A DNA stretch of 64,000 bases, taken from the NCBI RefSeq assembly GCF_023898315.1, contig NC_064615.1, positions 1,183,289,413 through 1,183,353,412 on the forward strand. Reading direction: 5' to 3'. The DNA is from Schistocerca nitens (lineage: Eukaryota > Arthropoda > Insecta > Orthoptera > Acrididae). The notes below the pieces were generated by a model that was not told where the DNA came from, ran no database searches, and worked only from the letters and a program-made list of their open reading frames with translations. Every line of letters starts with the position of its first letter. Position 1 is the stretch's first letter. Shown piece by piece: positions 55,190-64,000 of this stretch. The position numbers and the translations under genes are program-made.

Positions 55190-55340
55190 TCCTGGTGGGG
55201 AGAGGGGGGGGGGGGGGGGTGTATGGTATGGCAACAGGAAGGGCACCTCTTAAATTAATCACGCCAAATTCATTTGTAACCATGACCACCCTGTGCCAAC
55301 ATGGAAAAAATATGCAAGAAGAAGAAGAAGAAATAATAAT
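55190..55340 (+). repeat. LINE 3' end with (GAA)n tail
   Basis: A G-run at 55204-55219 is followed by GGTATGGCAACAGGAAGGGC, CCATGACCACCCTGTGCCAAC, and a tail of GAAGAAGAAGAAGAA. The order and simple-repeat tail are those of a non-LTR retrotransposon 3' UTR. The coding part is absent and the family was not established. Confidence 0.5.
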
Positions 55341-55409
55341 GTAACTTTTTTGGAGAGAAAATACTGAAATGAGTGCATCTACAGTCTCAAGGCAGTGATC
55401 ATCCACCAA

Positions 55410-57362
55410 CAGCAATACCTTCAAATGGGGTGATTTCGGACAGTTTTGTCATTATTTGGATTGTAACTTTCGAATATATTGTTAGATTAAATTGATTGTT
55501 ATGGAAGTGGTAGGGTATATGTCTAACGAATAAAATATCCCAGAACCAGAAAGTGTATGTGTAGGTATATTTATCTGAGGCAGTTAAATAAAGTGTCCAA
55601 AGTCACCTCATGGATTGGTGTGATTTCGGACACAAGTGTTTTTTAAATCTCTGTCCGAAGTTACAGTATATAGAGGGTGGATTCGGACAACCATTGCCTC
55701 TTTTTAAAATTTGACATGCTTTTTATTTGATTTTGGTGACATTTTACACATTTTAAGGTAGCACGGTGTTACGAATAAGTGTAAGACATGATCTGGATCA
55801 AAAGGGATTAGGCCCATGGCGTGAAATCCACCCTTTATGTTTTCCGTGGAGTTTGCTGAAAGCTTAGTCAGTGTCTGCTTCAGAAGAGACAGGAAGGCAT
55901 CCTTGGAAATGGTCCCACGAGGGTGTTTCTTCCAATCAGTTAATACAGCTCACCATGCTGCTTTCATTGGCCTGAAGAAGCTTACACCGAGCAGTTGGAG
56001 GAGGTGCGTGCTATTGGGGGGAAGGAGAATGAATGAAATACTGTTCCACTCACACTCTTCAATGACATGTAAAGACACGTGACTGGATAAGTTGTCTCCA
56101 GTCATGACTGTTTGCCCATTTTGCCTCTTCAAATAGGTCAAAGCGATTGTAAAGGACCAGTCTTCAAATAATGGCAGGTCAAAGCATCCGCTTTTGTTCC
56201 TATTGAAACGGGTTCCTTGTGGTCCACCTTCTTGCCACGTGTCCCACAAATGCTCTGATTTGTAAAGGACATACGAGGAAGCAGTTTACAATCAGCACTA
56301 GCTGTCATCATTGTTGAGACACTAGATTTTGATGAGTCCATCACTTTTTCAGCATGCTTACTGCCTCATTTCGTAATTATCTGCTGCTTACCTGGATCAT
56401 CTGACATGTTGGTTTCATCATAGCTGATCATGTTGCTAGGTAGGAGATTTTCCAGCTTTGCCTTGATATTGGAGAAAAATATCTCAACAGTCTCATTGTT
56501 TACTTCTGCATGACCTCGTTTAATACTTTCGCTTAAGTGAACGGAAAGATTTTCTGACTGTCGTTTGAGGAATAAATGCACCTATTCTTCTCCTGGCAAC
56601 TTATTATGAAATTTCTTCTCTTTTCAGCCAGAATTGTCAAGGTAGCCTTTAACTAAATATCTACTATCCAATTTAGTGAAGGGAAATCCCCAATGTACAG
56701 CCCTCAAGATACCTTGCTTTAACATTTCTTCTTCTTCTTTATTCAGCACTGGCTGTCCTCCCATTTTTTTTTCGGATATGCTTCCTGCACTTTACTTTTT
56801 ATAGTTGATTTAGGTATACCATACAAATCACACGCTTTTCTGTATAATAATTAACACTCTGAATATCACGAACTACTTTATCTAAAAGTTCTGGGTCATA
56901 ATTACACCGTACTGTAGCACCTCTCCCACTCTTTATGTTCTTGGCATTGTCTGAAATCACTCCACACAGTACACAGTTTTACAAAAACCGTCATTATTTT
57001 GTTACCTTGTATGAGAAACTCAACAAACTTGTACAGAAATTGTCTCAATGGTGTTAGCTACTGAGCGCATCGACAATTACGGTTACAATAACTTCCTGCT
57101 CTGCGCAACAATAGAAAGTTTCCACTTTACTATAATGCATGCATTTTTGACACTGAGACTGTTCGTCAATTATTCACCTGGGGAAACAATTGACGCAAAA
57201 TAAAAGTTGTGGAAAGCGATAAATGCTATCTTGCACTTAAAATAACTGGTGCATGGACGTTAAAATAAGTAACTCCTTGTTTCTATGCAGTGGCAAAGAG
57301 CAAATAAGCCAAATAATCCGAATTCGCCATGGTGTCCGACATCACCCCGTTTGACGCTACTG
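55410..57362 (-). mobile_element. pogo-like DNA transposon with both TIRs
   Basis: The left end (55410: CAGCAATACCTTCAAATGGG, then GTGATTTCGGACAG) and the inverted right end (from 57362: CAGTAGCGTCAAACGGGGTG, then ATGTCGGACAC) form terminal inverted repeats of about 30 bp. Both begin CAG, and a TA follows the right end (57363-57364), as for pogo/Tigger insertions; the left TA has become AA. The phrase GTGATTTCGGACA recurs just inside the left end near 55618 and, decayed, near 55678. The transposase runs on the minus strand. Confidence 0.85.
55780..56890 (-). pseudogene. pogo-like transposase (DDE), inactive
   Basis: N-terminal HTH remnants near 56800-56640. Then LKRQSENLSVHLSESIKRGH; SNMISYDETNMSDDPGKQ (first catalytic Asp, Y-D-E-T-N); VMDSSKSSVST-like MMDSSKSSVSTMMTASADCK; WQEGGPQGTRFNRNKSGCFD; NGQTVMTGDNLSSHVSLHVI (second Asp, G-D-N-x-S-S-H); and LLPPNSTHLLQLLGVSFFRP, where the usual P-L-D-V is LLGV, so the third catalytic Asp is Gly. 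After 55840, ENIKGGFHAMGLIPFDPDHV is the conserved tail. Several frameshifts are present. Confidence 0.85.
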
Positions 57363-57508
57363 TAAAAATGAACTACTTAATAATAATGTTACTAATGATA
57401 GAAGGTATACAAAAAGTTCTGTTTTAGTAATAACTTAATTGCTGTCTATACAATTCATAATTTTATTGACAAAATGTTTCCTCTAAGTGCTTCTTAATTC
57501 CTTTTCAG
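57363..57508 (+). other. intron end before dynein exon F
   Basis: AT-rich sequence ending in the acceptor CTTTTCAG at 57501-57508. Confidence 0.5.
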
Positions 57509-57623
57509 TCATTTTCAAGATTATTCAGCAGCTTATTAGAAGGAGAACAAAAAGTGAGCACTCAATGGTTACAGTGTATTTTTCTCTTTAGCCTGGTGTG
57601 GGGATTTGCATCTACATTGAAAG
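57509..57623 (+). CDS. axonemal dynein heavy chain, exon F (AAA2-AAA3 link)
   Basis: A small exon of 38 codons plus one base, between CTTTTCAG and the donor AAG|GTATTC. It is in phase with exon E and reads SFSRLFSSLLEGEQKVSTQW then LQCIFLFSLVWGFASTLK. The F-x-x-L-F-S-x-L-L and I-F-L-F-S-L-V-W blocks are the conserved segment that follows AAA2 in axonemal dynein heavy chains (S-x-x-R-L-x-S-x-x-L, then x-F-x-F-S-x-x-W-x). It is too short to stand out as an ORF. The next exon should open with two bases of a Gly codon and was not found in the remaining 6.4 kb. Confidence 0.9.
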
Positions 57624-57959
57624 GTATTCATTCATTTTAGTTTCTCAACAGAAATTTTGTATATTTAAACTACAAACTGATTGTACTTATTATTTGAATT
57701 ATGACAATCAGAAAAGAAAAAGCAGATTGGCTTGTCTTAAGCTGAAGTAAAAATAGATTTACAACTAGAGTTGCCTGACTGGAAGCACTAGTTGCAAATA
57801 GTTTAGGAGCATTGATTGATTTATTCCTGTTAATGTTATCTGTTAAGTATTATCCAAATTTGTAATGTTTAATTGCTATACATGCCATGCTGAAGTAGTT
57901 GATGCTTATGGATCGATGCCGTTAAGGAATGGAGGCTGGTAGAAACGTATTTGTAATTC
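57624..57959. other. intron, unassigned
   Basis: AT-rich, with an open stretch from about 57652 that has no dynein resemblance. Confidence 0.4.
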
Positions 57960-58700
57960 CTCCATTGTAGGATCTATTGGCTGAAACAAGGAAAACAGAT
58001 TGAAAATTTTAGATTGAAATACAAGTGGGATCTTTTCTGCTTCTGTATTAGAGCAATGTCATATTAGTCTAGTGTGGTAGTCAGTTTAAAGAAATGTATT
58101 AACATCCGATAGAAAGAGCAAAACAGACTAAAAGGTTTACAGGTATACGAAGGTGCACACATGTTTAATGAGGAATCACAAATGTGATTGAAACTGCAGA
58201 GTGCTGGAAAGATCTCAATAAGAATCATATTGTTGCATAAGTAGCACTGTTTTCATAGACTGACTGCACTAGCAATACTGGAAAATACCCTTTCTAGGAT
58301 AATAATCAAAGTATAACTGTAATAATCCCCCCCCCCATTCCCTCCCCCTTTTCCTTATTGGATTAGTTGGGTAGAATATTTTAGATTTTGAGACAAGTGG
58401 AATTTTTTCTGCTCGGTTAATAGAGCACTCCTAAATTAGTCTGGTGTGATATTCAATTTAATGGAATGTAGTAACAGACAACAGAAAGAGCAAACACAGA
58501 TAAAATGTGCTCCAGAAGTATCTGTGTAGCACACCTGCTTGGAGGTAGCAGGCAGACAGCGCACCACCCAAAGATGTGATAAACTAATATATACCTATCT
58601 TTATTGTTGTTATTAACTGCCATAGAGACTGATGGAAAACAGGTTAACAATACTGCCCGGAGAAAAAACTTGTAAAAGATTATTTTTGTATATGTATTAG
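57960..58700. repeat. diverged tandem duplication, about 370-bp period
   Basis: About 57996-58190 and 58368-58560 share an ordered set of blocks: ATTTTAGATT, ACAAGTGG.AT.TTTTCTGCT, TTAGTCTGGTGTG, and ATAGAAAGAGCAAA.ACAGA or its variant. Identity is perhaps 75%. A poly-C tract at 58327-58348 lies between them. The source may be an old interspersed repeat inserted twice or a local duplication. Confidence 0.6.
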
Positions 58701-59818
58701 ACCTTGTAGCCATCATTCCTGCTTATGTTATCCCCTTGCTAGTATATGTTGACATCTATCTTGTTCTAACTGTCTTCTGTTTTCAACTTTTTGTTTTAGT
58801 TGTAAAGTGCAAACCTAATTTTTGTAGCCTCTGGTGCCTGTTTGATAGCTCATCAGTCTGTTGATTTAAAGCTGAACATCTTATTCAGTATCCGATAGTG
58901 TCTGCTGGCAGAGGCTGGGGATGAGGTACTCAACATCATAGTTTAGGTTGCACTTCTCTACACATTTTAATTAGCCTCAGAGTTATACTGTTTGCAGTCT
59001 GACCAGTTTTCTTATTATGTGAAAATATTAGCACATGCAATCAGGTCACCACTCACAAATAACTAAGAATTCAATGGGAGAATTTCTCATATGAATCCAG
59101 CAGAATTTCTCATATGAATCACAAAGTTATTAAAACACACATTAATGAAGCACTGTCCAATAACCAGAGGTAGATCAAACAAGGCACTAAGCAAAATAAT
59201 GAAGTGTGGCACAAAGTGCTGTCCACATTTACATAAAATGTCGTTGTTCACATACAATATTGGCTTGTGGAAATCCGTCAAATAACATTACACTGCAATG
59301 GTTCACTTAGATTACTTTATTAAAGGTCACCACACTGAACAATAGCTCATTTGAAAGACAATGACAATGACAATTCAAGCCTCCTACCATCCTTGAGACA
59401 ATTCAAACTATATTCCTGCTCATAGCTATAACATGATCAAACATCGGGAGAATAGGTGTTACATGCTTTGTTAGCTTGACTGGGACTGGGCACAGACTAC
59501 TCACTTTGAGTGACATCCAACTTTTTAAAGACAGGCATTTGAACAAATGGTTATTTCTTGTATTATGCAATGATTTTAAAGACAGATAGGAAAATTTATG
59601 CTGCTTAGAATAGGTCATAAGAACTGATACAATTTTGATGGACAATAAATGTGGTAATCTAGGAATTTAGAAAAATTTGTGGAAATACTTTGTGCATCCA
59701 CATTGTAAATAACTGACTTATGAGTACAAGTGCCATATTGACAATTATTTTACGTGATGGTAAATTTTTGAAAATTTTAATTAGTGACTTAATTAATCTG
59801 TGGGAGGTGTCATACAAC
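58701..59818. other. intron, unassigned
   Basis: AT-rich. A direct repeat of GAATTTCTCATATGAATC is seen at about 59079 and 59102. Nothing else recognised. Confidence 0.4.
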
Positions 59819-59925
59819 TCGGGGGGGGGGGGGCTGGGGGCGCTGATGGTGGAGGAGGGGGGGGGGAAGAAAGGGGGGAGGGAGGAGAGGGAGAGAGAGA
59901 GAGAGAGAGAGAGAGACAGCAACAA
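59819..59925. repeat. poly-G and (GA)n low-complexity tract
   Basis: G-runs mixed with GGA repeats are followed by about 13 GA units. Open frames across it are compositional. Confidence 0.95.
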
Positions 59926-60099
59926 AAGTACAGTGTCAAAGTTCAGAATCTAAGCCAGAAGGGAAAATCAGCAATAGAAATTATGATTGTATGTGCTGAT
60001 CTTCTTTTGAGCATGACAGAGAACACACACAGTTGCACAGCATATCATAGTCGAAAGAACATATTTTATTTCTGATGGAATTATGTTTTGCTGGAGATA

Positions 60100-60545
60100 T
60101 ACAGTTAGCACAACTGCATACTGAGCAAGTTCATGTCCTGGTTGTGGCACAGATTTTAATTCAATGCTTGAGCTTGTATTGTTATCGAAGATAAAGTTGA
60201 GATGCTTATGTTTTCATGAAAACTTAATTCCACCAAATCTATAGATAACCTGTGCCTGAAGTACAGACAGGATATCCCCATTATGTGCAAACCTGGGGTG
60301 CTGTTCCAATTTTGGAGAGCTTTGGCAATGCTGATGATGTAAGAAGGGGAAAATTGGCTGAATGTGTTAATTGAAGTTTGTGTTTGGGAGGGTGTTGGAC
60401 TGTGGTAGTCCAGACAGGTGTGCTAACCACAATGCCACAGTGGTATAAATCCACTACATCACTGTAGCATTGTGGTGGCACATCTGCCTGGTAAGCAGGA
60501 GACTCACATTCAAGTCCTGGATGTGGCACAAATTTTAATTCATTG
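60100..60545 (+). repeat. decayed tRNA-derived SINE copies
   Basis: At about 60465-60535, TAGCATTGTGGTGGCACATC, CTGCCTGGTAAGCAGGAGAC and CATTCAAGTCCTGGATGTGG resemble the tRNA-Thr-like head at 23505-23600, here on the plus strand. TGGCACA.ATTTTAATTCA(A/T)TGCTT occurs both near 60145 and near 60522, so two copies of the downstream module are present. Confidence 0.55.
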
Positions 60546-60551
60546 CTTCAG

Positions 60552-60641
60552 CTTCTATCCTTATTGGAGATATTTTGTTTTGATATGACACACCAACTTC
60601 TATCCTTATTGAAGATATTTTGTTTCGATATGACACAGGGC
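60552..60641. repeat. 45-bp tandem duplication
   Basis: The 45-bp unit beginning CTTCTATCCTTATTG is present at 60552-60596 and 60597-60641, with a few substitutions. Confidence 0.88.
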
Positions 60642-61489
60642 CCTGAAACCCACCATTTCAGCACATAACAAAAGCAGCAACATATCAAAGATCACACAAG
60701 AAAGATTGTCCTTATTCCTGACAGGTATAGAACTTTCAGTGGTAATTATATTTTAAGTTAATTTGTTTCATGCAAATTAAAATTATTAACCTGGAGTTGG
60801 GATGGCACTCCTTACAATGAATGGTGCCACTACTTTTATAACTCACACAATGTTTGCAAAGTCTTATGATAGTAAGAAGTTGAATAACAAGTATTTTCTG
60901 ATTACATGTTTTGAGTGAAAACTAATTATACTGTTGGATTCAGTGCAGTGAAAGTAAATTGCTTAGTAACAGGTTTTGGTGAAGCAAAGATTAATTGAAA
61001 GTTTCAAGTATTTCTCTACATGTCACATACATACAAAACACATAATGGTATGATAATGAGCAAAATTACTGGAAATAAAAATTATTAATCATCAGGGTTG
61101 GGAATTGTAACACATGGAATAGTTTTAACTTGCTGTGTCTCATATTTCATTCATTTATTTGTCTGTAACACCTGTTATTAATCATCTCTTCTGCTATATC
61201 TTTTCATTTGCAGTAATTTATGTGGTCTCAGCACTTCCTTTTCAGTAACTACTCCTTTTCTTCATTGCCTTTTATTTTCCTATATCTTTTTTTTTCAACA
61301 TGCCTGTTTGCCCATCATCTACCTACCATATATAAGGCACTTAGCTCTCTGCTCTTACTGATTGATACACATAGTTTTTCAAAGTTTTGCTTATTACCCT
61401 ATCTTTGAGTTCTCAGGTTTTAAAATCTCATCTGGTGCATTCACCAGCAATCAGTCTTTCATTCTCATCCCATCCAGGAATGCTCCCCT
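60642..61489. other. intron, unassigned
   Basis: AT-rich, then T/C-rich after 61200. No feature recognised. Confidence 0.35.
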
Positions 61490-63161
61490 GACCCAAGGTT
61501 CTGTGTGACTTTTCCATAACTCTCCCCATTTCATAAACCTCATCCGTCCTTTTCTTTCATCCCTTTTCCTTTCCCTTCAACCCTGGCACTGGCTTGCACA
61601 CGTGGGCTTGCACACCTGGATCTCCCCTTGGGGGAGAAGCAACACGATTCCCCAGGCAAAGTGAGGATGACTCCACTGTGGAGATGGTGTCTACGTCCAT
61701 GGAGTCTGCGGAAGTAAGAGGGGAGAGCAACTTCCTGACACCAGTGATATTAGAATACAAGGCCTGAAGAGCACCCCGATGCCATCCCGCTGGAGCACAA
61801 GATGATGAGATCGGTGACAGCCAGTCTGAGCCAGGATCCCTGGAAACATTCGGTGGCAATGTGGAACACCACAGCAGGCTGAGGCCACGCAGGAGACATC
61901 AAACTGGTGTGGGGCATGTCCACCAGCTGGAGGGGCACCAGAGCACTGCCGGAAGCTGTGAAATTGTAGGCTCATCGGGCAGAGGTGCTGACGCGGGTGG
62001 AAGAGGAGACTGGGATGCTGGCACAGCATTCAGCAACTGGGCACCAGCGAAGGCAGTGGTGCAACCGGTACAGAGATGGAGGGGGAGATTCCCACCCAGA
62101 CTTGGATCTGATTTCAGCGGTTCTGGGCCTCCAATCTAAAGAGTGTAGACGCAGTGGCCATTATGTCTCATGATGACTGCCGGTACCAGCAAGGGGGACC
62201 AACCGGAAGCAGGTGCCCTGACTGCAGTACCTGGAGGAAAACTCAGTACACCAGAACATGATGGCAGGTGAGATCCTAGACAGAGGAGATGGAGCAGCAC
62301 ACTATGCTGGTGCCCGTGAGGGAGGTCAGCTGTGGAGGGCTGCAAGAACCAATAGGAGTCATCTGGTAGGCTGTCAGAAAAGAAAAAAAAAACTGTAATG
62401 CCTGCAGACATTTTTTTCATTTGGGTCTTAAAGATATGAACTGTGCACTCAGTTTCATATTTAGATTGGTGGTGAAAGGGAGGGGAGTGAACATGGTGAA
62501 TGCCTTACCACAGAAACCTTGAAATGCTTGAGACAGGAACTGAGACCAGTTATCAGAAACAAGAGTAACGGGGAGACCTTCCACAAAAACATTTTTTTGA
62601 GAGAGCCTGGATAGTGACTTCAATAGTGTGGAGAAGCACTGGAGCGTGTAAGGAAAACATGAAAACACATAAATGACAATTAGCCAAACACATTCAGAAA
62701 CGGGCCCACAAAATCCACATGGATGTCTTCCCAGATCTGGCTTGCTGCAGGCTGTGAGGAAAATGGAGTCTTGGGAACCACATGATGACTAGTGCACTGG
62801 GGACACAACCAATTGCTCCAGCTCCCTGTCAATGCTGAGCCACTACACGTGCCTGTGAGCCAATGAAACACCTGAGTGACCCTCATGTAACAGTTATAAA
62901 CCTCCTGCAAAGAACACCCAGGAATAACCACTGTGGGAGGTGCATCATCCCTGGAGAGGAGGAGGACCCTGTCTAAGACTGAGACATGAAGATGCAAGAC
63001 AAAGTAGTTATGACATTTATCAGGCACCTGGCCCACAGGACAAGAAGACCAACCCTGACGGATGAGATGGACTACCTGCTCGAGGTTAGTGTCAGACGCT
63101 GTTGCCTCGGTAACTTCGGCGTTAGTGGTCAGAAATCCACCTACCCTGTGGGAGTAGGAGA
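61490..63161 (-). mobile_element. Gypsy-type element, minus-strand pol end
   Basis: The GC-rich segment 63160-61540 is the integrase end of a Gypsy-type pol read on the minus strand. It stops downstream in a Pro/Ser-rich tail near 61560. Upstream, the RNase H and RT are not seen; an RTE tail abuts at 63162. No LTR was identified below 61490. Confidence 0.75.
62136..63160 (-). pseudogene. Gypsy integrase, decayed
   Basis: Minus-strand blocks in order: LLLSRDDAPPTVVIPGCSLQ, the pre-integrase linker; an altered HHCC zinc region around WSNWLCPQCTSHHV; SQIWEDIHVDFVGPFLNV, the core start with the first catalytic Asp; and ENVFVEGLPVTLVSDN-like GLPVTLVSDNWSQFLSQAFQ near 62560, with the second Asp. 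In the tail, GWSPLLVPAVIMRHNGHCVY near 62190 fits the C-terminal strand region. Frame changes and deletions separate the blocks. Confidence 0.78.
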
Positions 63162-63290
63162 TGTTGTTGTTGTTGTTGTGGTCTTCAGTCCAGAGACTGG
63201 TTTGATGCAGCTCTCCATCCTGTGCAAGCTTCTTCATCTTCCAGTACCTAATGCAACCTACATCTTTCTGAATCTGCTTAGTATATTCAG
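63162..63290 (-). mobile_element. RTE LINE 3' end, short truncated insertion
   Basis: The (GTT)n tract at 63162-63180 and GTCTTCAGTCC.GAGACTGGTT are the reverse complement of the RTE 3' end (compare 35085-35209). Homology ends near 63290. It is about 130 bp long, at the upstream edge of the Gypsy fragment. No clear target duplication was found. Confidence 0.88.
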
Positions 63291-64000
63291 AATGGGGAAC
63301 AGTAAATATTGACAATTTTTCCTCTTGGGAATGCTTTCAAAAGAGATTTAAAGAGGATTACTGGTTTGCCAGTGCAAAGAAAAGTTAATATCAGATCCAT
63401 GGGACCTGGGCAGAGTCACGTATCCCCCAGGGAAACATTCTGAGTTAATGTGCAGAGTGACGACCGTCGGATCCCGAGTTGTTTTCAGTGTTTATTCCAA
63501 AGTAGTTTTCCTGCACCAAATTCCTTGTAGATCTTAAACTATTCTGTCATCTATTCCTAAAATCGTAAACTATCCAATAATCTTATTACCTAGAAAATTA
63601 GCTATGACTACAACTTAGGAGAATCACAGAATAAGAAAGAAAGTGATCTCTAGACGTGAAATAAACGGAATAAGAATATTATGTCTGTGGAAAGTATAAT
63701 ATAACGTGACGAACTGAATGACAGACTGTAGTGTATGATTTTCTATTTTGTATAGAATATTTTATACCTTTTATGAGATGTGATGTAGATGGCAGGGTTT
63801 GTATCAGTTCTGAAAGGGATGTGTATTGTGGATAAAAGCACGGTTTACGAGAACACATAAATCGTGACTAACACTAAACACACACCACACCTTTCGAACA
63901 ACCCTCACAAGCAAGTGTGACTGATTCTTCACCATTAGCCATTTCCATAGGGTCGCTAAGATTTCCTTCGGGGACCTCGAGGGTGAAGGTGGGAATGTCC
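63291..64000. other. unassigned sequence to the window end
   Basis: Non-coding in all frames as far as I can tell. The last dynein exon seen is at 57623 and no further dynein block appears here. Confidence 0.4.

Noticed and set aside
57630..57770. Open stretch after TTCATTTTAG as a seventh dynein exon
   Set aside because: The translation (SQQKFCIFKLQTDC and following) shares no block with the dynein AAA2-AAA3 region and would leave an impossibly short intron of about 30 bp.
59659..60075. Gly- and Arg/Glu-rich or Ser/Leu-rich open frames
   Set aside because: They come from the poly-G and GA tracts and exist on both strands.
1..64000. CRISPR arrays or bacterial-type operons
   Set aside because: The only regular repeat is the 301-bp satellite. 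Introns, LINEs and SINEs show a eukaryotic genome.

Overview
This window looks like a piece of a large, transposon-rich insect genome, most likely an orthopteran of the Schistocerca (locust/grasshopper) type. The basis is the mix of introns of up to 39 kb and the repeat families: RTE-class LINEs ending in (CAA)n, tRNA-derived SINEs, Penelope-like elements, and a tRNA-containing 301-bp satellite. The taxon is my inference from recognised repeat families; no search was run.

The only host gene I can support is an axonemal dynein heavy chain on the + strand. Six exons (3416-3617, 3698-3928, 43403-43553, 43711-43871, 51834-52109, 57509-57623) join in phase to about 378 codons. They run from the end of AAA1 through AAA2 (Walker A GEPMGGKT, a Walker B segment, and a SPATVSRCGM motif) towards AAA3. 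Introns are 80 bp, 39.5 kb, 157 bp, 8.0 kb and 5.4 kb. The gene continues off both ends of the window. Everything else is intronic or flanking repeat DNA.

Layout. 1-2171: tRNA-like satellite array with an inverted end. 5.0-9.3 kb: a diverged satellite copy, a Penelope fragment, an unclassified repeat and a truncated Tc1-like transposon. 10.1-10.8 kb: degenerate GGCCTTCAGCC repeat. 12.8-18.4 kb: minus-strand Gypsy pol split by an RTE LINE (copy 1). 18.5 kb: mariner remnant. 20.2-22.4 kb: minus-strand Jockey/CR1-type LINE. 22.6-28.0 kb: plus-strand Gypsy with 5' LTR, gag, zinc knuckle, pol and an inserted SINE. 28.3-30.8 kb: second plus-strand Gypsy with an RTE fragment inside its RNase H. 31.5-35.3 kb: an LTR split by a full-length RTE (copy 2). 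35.3-38.5 kb: Penelope-like element with an inverted arm, bounded by a 13-bp target duplication. 39.3-42.8 kb: second, composite Penelope-like element. 43.9-45.7 kb: Tigger-like transposon. 47.5 kb: SINE. 48.1-50.2 kb: long inverted-repeat element. 50.4-51.0 kb: old RTE. 53.6-54.9 kb: second foldback element split by a solo LTR. 55.4-57.4 kb: pogo-like transposon with TIRs. 61.5-63.3 kb: minus-strand Gypsy with an RTE tail in it.

The most interesting signal is structural. Two coding Penelope-like elements and two non-coding foldback elements all have long inverted arms. Their outer ends carry the same outward-facing motif: CTGANGATG or a close variant, a short possible stem, then GAAAT or AAAAC. 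This resembles the hammerhead-ribozyme ends known in Penelope-like elements and suggests the foldbacks may be non-autonomous relatives. The element at 35347-38508 is flanked by a 13-bp direct repeat, so its inverted structure probably inserted in one event.
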